Source: Burkholderiaceae bacterium (GTDB lineage: Bacteria > Pseudomonadota > Gammaproteobacteria > Burkholderiales > Burkholderiaceae_C). From it: a stretch of 64,000 nt of DNA. The stretch is from the NCBI GenBank assembly GCA_024235955.1, contig JACKLJ010000001.1:1597501-1661500 (forward strand). Reading direction: 5' to 3'. The notes under the pieces were generated by a model, which was not told the DNA's origin, did not search any database, and saw only the letters and a list, made by a program, of their open reading frames with translations. The position numbers were made by a program, and so were the translations under genes. Shown here one piece after another: positions 59,177 through 64,000 of the stretch (the first letter of the stretch is position 1; every line of letters starts with the position of its first letter).

Positions 59177-60631
59177 TCAGACAAAGCGCCGAACGTCGAC
59201 GAAGTGCCCGTGCACGGCGGCTGCCGCGGCCATCGCCGGGCTGACCAGGTGCGTGCGGCCGCCGTTGCCCTGGCGCCCCTCGAAGTTGCGGTTGCTGGTG
59301 GAGGCACAGCGCTCACCGGGCTCCAGCCGGTCGGCGTTCATGGCCAGGCACATGGAGCAGCCGGGTTCACGCCACTCGAAGCCGGCGGCGGTGAACACCT
59401 TGTCCAGCCCTTCGGCCTCGGCCTGCCGCTTGACCAGGCCGGAGCCGGGCACGACCATGGCCAGTTTCACGTTGCCGGCCACCTTGCGGCCGAGCTTCTT
59501 CACCATGGCGGCGGCTTCGCGCATGTCCTCGATGCGGCTGTTGGTGCAGCTGCCGATGAAGACCTTGTCGACGTGGACGTCGGCCAGCGGCTTGCCCGGC
59601 TCCAGGCCCATGTAGGTGAGGGCGCGCTCGATGGCGCCGCGCTTGCCGTCGTCTTTTTCCTTGTCGGGGTCGGGCACGCGGCCGTCGACGCCCAGCACCA
59701 TCTCGGGGCTGGTGCCCCAGGTGACCTGCGGCACGATCTGGCTGGCGTCGAGCTCGACCACGGTGTCGAACCTGGCGCCTTCGTCGGAGTGCAGGGTCTT
59801 CCAGTAAGCCACGGCCTGGTCCCATTCAGGGCCGCCGACGAATTTGCCGCTGGCCGCATCGGTGCCGGGCGCCAGCAGGCGGCCCTTGACGTAGTCGATG
59901 GTCTTGTCGTCCACCGCCACCATGCCGGCGCGGGCGCCAGCCTCGATGGCCATGTTGCACACCGTCATGCGGCCTTCCATGCTGAGCGCACGGATGGCGT
60001 CACCGCCGAACTCGATGGTGTAGCCGGTGCCGCCGGCGGTGCCGATCTTGCCGATGATGGCCAGCACGATGTCCTTGGCGGTGACGCCCGGCGCGGCCTT
60101 GCCGTTCACCTTGATGAGCATGCTCCTGGCCTTCTTGGCCAGCAGGGTCTGCGTGGCCAGCACGTGCTCGACCTCGCTGGTGCCAATGCCGTGCGCCAGC
60201 GCGCCGAAGGCGCCGTGCGTGCTGGTGTGGCTGTCGCCGCAGACCACGGTCATGCCGGGCAGGGTGGCGCCGTTCTCTGGGCCAATCACGTGCACGATGC
60301 CCTGGCGCTGGTGCAGGAACGGAAAGTAGGCGGCCGCGCCGAAGCCCTTGATGTTGGCGTCCAGCGTGGTGACCTGCTCCTTGCTGATGGGGTCTTCGAT
60401 GCCGTCGTAGCCGCGCTCCCAGCCGGTGGTGGGCGTGTTGTGGTCGGCGGTGGCGACGACCGAGCTGATGCGCCAGACCTTGCGGCCGGCCTGGCGCAGG
60501 CCTTCGAAAGCCTGCGGGCTGGTGACTTCGTGCACCAGGTGGCGGTCGATGTAGAGGACGGCGGTACCGTCCTCTTCGGTGTGGACGACGTGGTCGTCCC
60601 AGAGCTTGTCGTAGAGCGTGCGTGCGGTCAT
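59177..60631 (-). CDS. leuC: 3-isopropylmalate dehydratase large subunit
   Basis: 484 aa from the ATG at 60631. The [4Fe-4S] cysteines are in FIGSCTNSRIEDMR and PGCSMCLAMN. VVCGDSHTSTHGAFGALAHG, the substrate-loop region and the end SPAMAAAAAVHGHFVDVR are standard. It pairs with LeuD. The upstream frame to 60883 is shadow of the LysR gene. It lies 26 bases after the LysR stop, so LysR and leu genes may share a transcript. Confidence 0.97.
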   Translation of the reverse strand: MTARTLYDKLWDDHVVHTEEDGTAVLYIDRHLVHEVTSPQAFEGLRQAGRKVWRISSVVATADHNTPTTGWERGYDGIEDPISKEQVTTLDANIKGFGAAAYFPFLHQRQGIVHVIGPENGATLPGMTVVCGDSHTSTHGAFGALAHGIGTSEVEHVLATQTLLAKKARSMLIKVNGKAAPGVTAKDIVLAIIGKIGTAGGTGYTIEFGGDAIRALSMEGRMTVCNMAIEAGARAGMVAVDDKTIDYVKGRLLAPGTDAASGKFVGGPEWDQAVAYWKTLHSDEGARFDTVVELDASQIVPQVTWGTSPEMVLGVDGRVPDPDKEKDDGKRGAIERALTYMGLEPGKPLADVHVDKVFIGSCTNSRIEDMREAAAMVKKLGRKVAGNVKLAMVVPGSGLVKRQAEAEGLDKVFTAAGFEWREPGCSMCLAMNADRLEPGERCASTSNRNFEGRQGNGGRTHLVSPAMAAAAAVHGHFVDVRRFV

Positions 60632-60657
60632 GGGAGTCTCTCGTGGGGGTTCGGATT

Positions 60658-61605
60658 TTAGGCGGCCAGGCGTTCTGCAGAGGCCTCGGCCGTCAGATGC
60701 GCGACCAGGGCGCGCGCGGTGACCGGCAGCGTCCCGAAGTCGCGCGCGATGAGTTCGATGGCCCGCGTGGCCCAGCCATCGGTGAACGGCACGGCGCGCA
60801 GTGCGCTGGAACCGCTCTGCATCAGTTCGAAGGCACGCATCGGCATGACGCCCACGCCGAGGCCGTTGGCGATCATGCGGCACATGGCGTCCAGGCCGGA
60901 GACGCGGATGCGCAGGCGGATCGCCCGGCCGGCCCTGGCGGCGGCCTGGTGCATGGCCAGGGCGATGGAACTGTTGGCGTCCAGGCCAACGTGGTCATGG
61001 TCGAGCGTGTCGGCGAAGTCGATGGTCTGAAACGCAGCCAGCACATGGGCCTGCGGCACCACCAGTGCGAGCCGGTCGGTGCGATAGGGCTGGCGTTGCA
61101 GCAGCGCACCGGAAGGGCCCAGCGCTCCGGCGTTGCAGACGCCCAGATCGGCCGCGCCCTCCTGCACGGCGCGGATCACGTCGGCGGAAAGGTGCTCTTC
61201 CAGGTCGATCTTGACCTCGGGATGCTGGTGGATGAAACCGCCCAGATCCTCCGGCAGGAACTGCACCACGGCCGAGATGCTGGCATGCACGCGCACGTGG
61301 CCGCGCACCCCGTCGGCGTACTCCGACAGCTCGCTCTGCATCTTTTCCAGCCCGAAGAGCACACTGCGGGCGTGATGCAGCAAGGCTTGCCCGGCCGGTG
61401 TGAGATCCACACCGCGCGCGTGGCGGTAGAGCAGGGCGGTGCCCAGCGCGCCTTCGAGATCGGCCAGGCGCTTGCTGACGGCCGAGGCGGCGATGAACTC
61501 CCGCTCGGCGGCCTTGCCGATGCTGCCGGCCTCGCAGACCGCCACGAACAGCTGCAGCGACGTCAGGTCGATGCGGCGGGCGAAGCTGCGTTCGGTGATG
61601 GTCAT
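60658..61605 (-). CDS. LysR-type transcriptional regulator
   Basis: 315 aa. The N-terminal winged helix is RIDLTSLQLFVAVCEAGSIG, KAAEREFIAASAVSKRLADL, EGALGTALLYRHARGVDLTP; the substrate-binding domain follows (VRVHASISAVVQFLPEDLGG, GVCNAGALGPS). It is encoded immediately upstream of leuC in the same direction, not divergently as most LysR genes are, so its target is not obvious. The effector could be a leucine-pathway intermediate, but this is inferred from position only. Confidence 0.92.
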   Translation of the reverse strand: MTITERSFARRIDLTSLQLFVAVCEAGSIGKAAEREFIAASAVSKRLADLEGALGTALLYRHARGVDLTPAGQALLHHARSVLFGLEKMQSELSEYADGVRGHVRVHASISAVVQFLPEDLGGFIHQHPEVKIDLEEHLSADVIRAVQEGAADLGVCNAGALGPSGALLQRQPYRTDRLALVVPQAHVLAAFQTIDFADTLDHDHVGLDANSSIALAMHQAAARAGRAIRLRIRVSGLDAMCRMIANGLGVGVMPMRAFELMQSGSSALRAVPFTDGWATRAIELIARDFGTLPVTARALVAHLTAEASAERLAA

Positions 61606-61752
61606 GGCTGCTCTGGACTTCTTGGTATGCGACGTCCGACAACTATTCTCCCATGGGGCTCTTGATCAGGCGTCGTGAATGGCGATGGGTCTGGTGCCAA
61701 GGCGATAGCCCGTGTCTTGTCGTGCCAGCCCTCGAAGCAGGAACCAGGCAAG

Positions 61753-61779
61753 AAAAAACCCGCCACTAGGGCGGGTTTT
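61753..61779 (-). terminator. intrinsic terminator of gltA
   Basis: On the minus strand AAAACCCGCC (61779-61770), loop CTAGT, GGCGGGTTTT (61764-61755), continuing into a T-run to 61753. A 10-bp perfect stem, 25 bases after the gltA stop. Confidence 0.92.
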
Positions 61780-61803
61780 GGCATTGGCGCGGAGCGCGCG
61801 GCG

Positions 61804-63099
61804 TCAGGCGACGTCGCGGCGGGTTGAGCCAATGTAGAGCTGGCGCGGGCGGCCGATCTTGTAGTCGGGGTCGCCGATCATCTCGTTCAGCTGGGCGATC
61901 CAGCCCACGGTGCGGGCCAGCGCGAAGATGCCCGTGAACAGCTTGACCGGGATGCCGATGGCGCGCTGCACGATGCCGGAATAGAAGTCCACGTTCGGGT
62001 AGAGCTTGCGCTGCACGAAGTAATCGTCTTCCAGGGCGATCTTCTCCAGGGCCTTGGCCAGGGCGAACAGAGGATCTTTTTCCAGACCCAGTTCGGCCAG
62101 CACCTCGTTGCAGGTGTGCTGCATCAGCTTGGCGCGCGGGTCGTAGTTCTTGTACACGCGGTGACCAAAACCCATCAGTCGCACGCTGGAGTTCTTGTCT
62201 TTCACCTTGGCGACGAATTCGCCGACCTTGGCGACACCGCCCATGGCCTGGATGTCTTCCAGCATGTTGAGCGCCGCTTCGTTTGCACCACCGTGCGCAG
62301 GGCCCCACAGGCAGGCCACGCCAGCGGCTATGGCGGCGAAGGGGTTGGTGCCGGAGGAGCCGCACAGGCGAACCGTGGAGGTGGAGGCGTTTTGCTCGTG
62401 GTCGGCGTGGAGGATGAAAATGCGGTCCAGCGCCTTCTCGAGCACCGGGTTCACCTGGTACTCCTCGCACGGCGTGCCGAACATCATGCGCAGGAAATTG
62501 CCGGCGTAGCTCAGGTTGTTCTGCGGGTACATGTACGGCTGGCCCAGGCCGTACTTGTAGGCCATGGCCACCAGCGTAGGCATCTTGGCGATCAGGCGGA
62601 TGGCCGAGATCTCGCGGTGCTGCGGGTTATGGATGTCGGTGCTGTCGTGGTAGAAGGCCGACATGCCGCCCACCAGGCCGGTCAGCACGGCCATGGGGTG
62701 GGCATCGCGGCGGAAGCCACGCAGGAAGAACTGCATCTGCTCGTTGACCATGGTGTGCTGGGTCACGAGCTTGTGGAAATCTTCGCGTTGGTTGGCGTCG
62801 GGCAGTTCACCCTTCAGCAGCAGGTAGCAGGTGTCGAGGTAATCGCACTTCTCGGCCAGTTGCTCGATGGGGTAGCCGCGGTACAGCAGTTCGCCCTTAT
62901 CGCCGTCGATGTAGGTAATGCTCGACTCGCATGCGGCGGTGGACATGAAGCCCGGATCGAACGTGAACATATCCGTCTGCGCATACAGCTTGCGGATGTC
63001 GATCACGTCCGGGCCAATGGTGCCCTTGTAGATCGGCAGTTCGACGTCGGGACTGCCGTTGCTGAAGGACAGATTGGCCTTGGTGTCGGAGACGTTCAT
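61804..63099 (-). CDS. gltA: citrate synthase (type II)
   Basis: 431 aa. Catalytic His and Asp are in LHADHEQNASTSTVR, GPAHGGANEAALNML and GFGHRVYKNYDPRAKLM. The N-terminal beta domain (LSFSNGSPDVELPIYKGTIG and FTFDPGFMSTAACESSITYI) is that of the large NADH-sensitive hexameric form of Gram-negative bacteria. It condenses oxaloacetate with acetyl-CoA. The order sdhB-sdhE-gltA is conserved in betaproteobacteria, and the terminator at 61753-61779 closes the unit. Confidence 0.98.
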   Translation of the reverse strand: MNVSDTKANLSFSNGSPDVELPIYKGTIGPDVIDIRKLYAQTDMFTFDPGFMSTAACESSITYIDGDKGELLYRGYPIEQLAEKCDYLDTCYLLLKGELPDANQREDFHKLVTQHTMVNEQMQFFLRGFRRDAHPMAVLTGLVGGMSAFYHDSTDIHNPQHREISAIRLIAKMPTLVAMAYKYGLGQPYMYPQNNLSYAGNFLRMMFGTPCEEYQVNPVLEKALDRIFILHADHEQNASTSTVRLCGSSGTNPFAAIAAGVACLWGPAHGGANEAALNMLEDIQAMGGVAKVGEFVAKVKDKNSSVRLMGFGHRVYKNYDPRAKLMQHTCNEVLAELGLEKDPLFALAKALEKIALEDDYFVQRKLYPNVDFYSGIVQRAIGIPVKLFTGIFALARTVGWIAQLNEMIGDPDYKIGRPRQLYIGSTRRDVA

Positions 63100-63151
63100 C
63101 GTTCGATTCCTTTGGATGACTGAAAGTGGATGGGGCCGGGGTGCTTCGGGG

Positions 63152-63454
63152 TCAGGCGGAAGGCTGGCGCGAACGCAGCATGCCGATGACTTCGTGCACC
63201 GCGGGTGTGTCGATGGGCGGCTGCGGGGTGGTGCGCCCCAGCAGCAGGTCCAGCAAGTCGTTGTCGGGCAGGTCCATCAGGATTTCCAGGCCTTCGGCTT
63301 GCCTCTGAGTGATGCAATTCCCGTGCCGCTGGAAGAACCGCTCGATGAACAGATCGTTTTCCAGCAGGCCGCGCCGGCAGCGCCAGCGCAGCTTGCTCAG
63401 CGAGCGTTCATCCAGGCAGTCTTCACCAGCCACGCACAGGCTTTCATGCTGCAT
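63152..63454 (-). CDS. sdhE: succinate dehydrogenase assembly factor SdhE
   Basis: 100 aa from the ATG at 63454, which overlaps the sdhB stop by one base (TGATG). The core LSKLRWRCRRGLLENDLFIE contains the RGxxE motif (RRGLLE) needed for FAD attachment to SdhA. It sits between sdhB and gltA. A C-terminal extension after the about 80-residue core is short and unconserved. Confidence 0.94.
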   Translation of the reverse strand: MQHESLCVAGEDCLDERSLSKLRWRCRRGLLENDLFIERFFQRHGNCITQRQAEGLEILMDLPDNDLLDLLLGRTTPQPPIDTPAVHEVIGMLRSRQPSA

Positions 63455-64000
63455 CAGACCGCGCGCCGGACCATCAGCTCCTTGATCTTGCCGATGGCGC
63501 GCGTGGGGTTGAGCCCCTTGGGGCAGACGTCCACACAATTCATGATTGTGTGGCAGCGGAACAGGCGGTACGGATCTTCCAGGTTGTCGAGCCTCTCGCC
63601 CGTGGCCTGGTCGCGGCTGTCGGCGATGAACCGGTAGGCCTGCAGCAGGCCGGCCGGGCCGACGAACTTGTCCGGGTTCCACCAGAAGCTGGGGCAGCTG
63701 GTGGAGCAGCTCGCGCACAGGATGCACTCGTAGAGGCCGTTCAGCTCTTCGCGCTCCTCGGGTGACTGCAGGCGTTCCTTGGTGGGCGGCGGCGTGTCGT
63801 TGATGAGGTAGGGCTTGATCGAGTCGTACTGCTTGAAGAACTGCGTCATGTCGACGATCAGGTCCCGCACCACCGGCAGGCCGGGCAGCGGTTTGAGCAC
63901 GATCGGATCCTTGAGGGTGCGCAGGTTGGTCAGGCACGCCAGGCCGTTCTTGCCATTGATGTTCATGGCGTCCGAGCCGCACACGCCTTCGCGGCAGGAG
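63454..64000 (-). CDS. sdhB: succinate dehydrogenase iron-sulfur subunit (partial)
   Basis: The window ends inside the gene; 182 codons including the stop are present and the N-terminus is missing. The visible part starts SCREGVCGSDAMNINGKNGL, the [2Fe-2S] region. The [4Fe-4S] and [3Fe-4S] cysteines are in CILCASCSTSCPSFWWN and CHTIMNCVDVCPKGLNP. Electrons pass from SdhA through these clusters to quinone. The frame continues to the window edge without an upstream stop. Confidence 0.97.
   Translation of the reverse strand, partial: SCREGVCGSDAMNINGKNGLACLTNLRTLKDPIVLKPLPGLPVVRDLIVDMTQFFKQYDSIKPYLINDTPPPTKERLQSPEEREELNGLYECILCASCSTSCPSFWWNPDKFVGPAGLLQAYRFIADSRDQATGERLDNLEDPYRLFRCHTIMNCVDVCPKGLNPTRAIGKIKELMVRRAV

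Noticed and set aside
59132..60661. 509-codon plus-strand frame opposite leuC
   Set aside because: Antisense shadow; leuC has all cluster cysteines and normal ends.

Overview
This 64-kb window is GC-rich, gene-dense chromosomal DNA from a betaproteobacterium of the order Burkholderiales. It most resembles the family Comamonadaceae. Three things point there: the gene orders rpoE-rseA-rseB-mucD-lepA-lepB-rnc-era-recO-pdxJ-acpS-nagZ, asd-fimV-truA-trpF-trpB-trpA-accD and sdhB-sdhE-gltA; an E. coli-type Asd; and a short dispersed repeat with the core TAGCTGCCTGCGCCC, of a kind I remember from that family. The species cannot be read from the sequence. I found no rRNA, tRNA, CRISPR array, prophage or insertion sequence.

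Layout, left to right. 1-4048 (minus): start of a bactofilin, its partner M23 peptidase, and RNase E. 4667-7745 (plus): rluC, a HAD phosphatase, a Rieske protein and an S49 signal-peptide-peptidase-like protease. 7720-11469 (minus): a TPR/SPINDLY glycosyltransferase, an RsmI-like methyltransferase and a Maf pyrophosphatase. 11495-18334 (plus): the fatty-acid and ribosomal-protein block yceD-rpmF-plsX-fabH-fabD-fabG-acpP-fabF. 18365-30808 (plus): the envelope-stress unit rpoE-rseA-rseB-mucD, then lepA-lepB-DUF4845-rnc-era-recO-pdxJ-acpS. A 2H phosphoesterase is wedged between pdxJ and acpS. 30887-32421 (plus): nagZ and a small membrane protein. 32422-33183: a block of dispersed repeats. 33184-34740 (minus): lysS. 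34942-42712 (plus): a compact glycan cluster with a flippase, an acyltransferase, two glycosyltransferases, an aminotransferase, an initiating sugar-phosphate transferase and a membrane-bound 4,6-dehydratase. 42777-44121: a Lon-N-domain protein (minus) and a YggT protein (plus). 44158-64000 (all minus): accD, trpA, trpB, trpF, truA, fimV, asd, an accessory insert (HAD dehalogenase, class II DAHP synthase, stand-alone LigD polymerase domain), leuB, trmO, leuD, an entericidin-like lipoprotein, leuC, a LysR regulator, gltA, sdhE and the start of sdhB.

Most genes are housekeeping and sit in tight operons; many adjacent pairs overlap by 1-4 bases (ATGA or TGATG junctions). The less ordinary material is as follows. 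About fifteen copies of a 45-70 bp repeat lie at gene boundaries; one copy is inside a glycosyltransferase reading frame and a degenerate one may be inside lysS. Four copies bound each of the three accessory genes that separate leuB from asd. An AT-rich non-coding island between mucD and lepA carries perfect inverted and tandem repeats and a probable small RNA. The glycan cluster has no polymerase or ligase gene in the window.

All coordinates, motifs and palindromes were read by eye. Homology statements come from recognising family motifs, not from searches.
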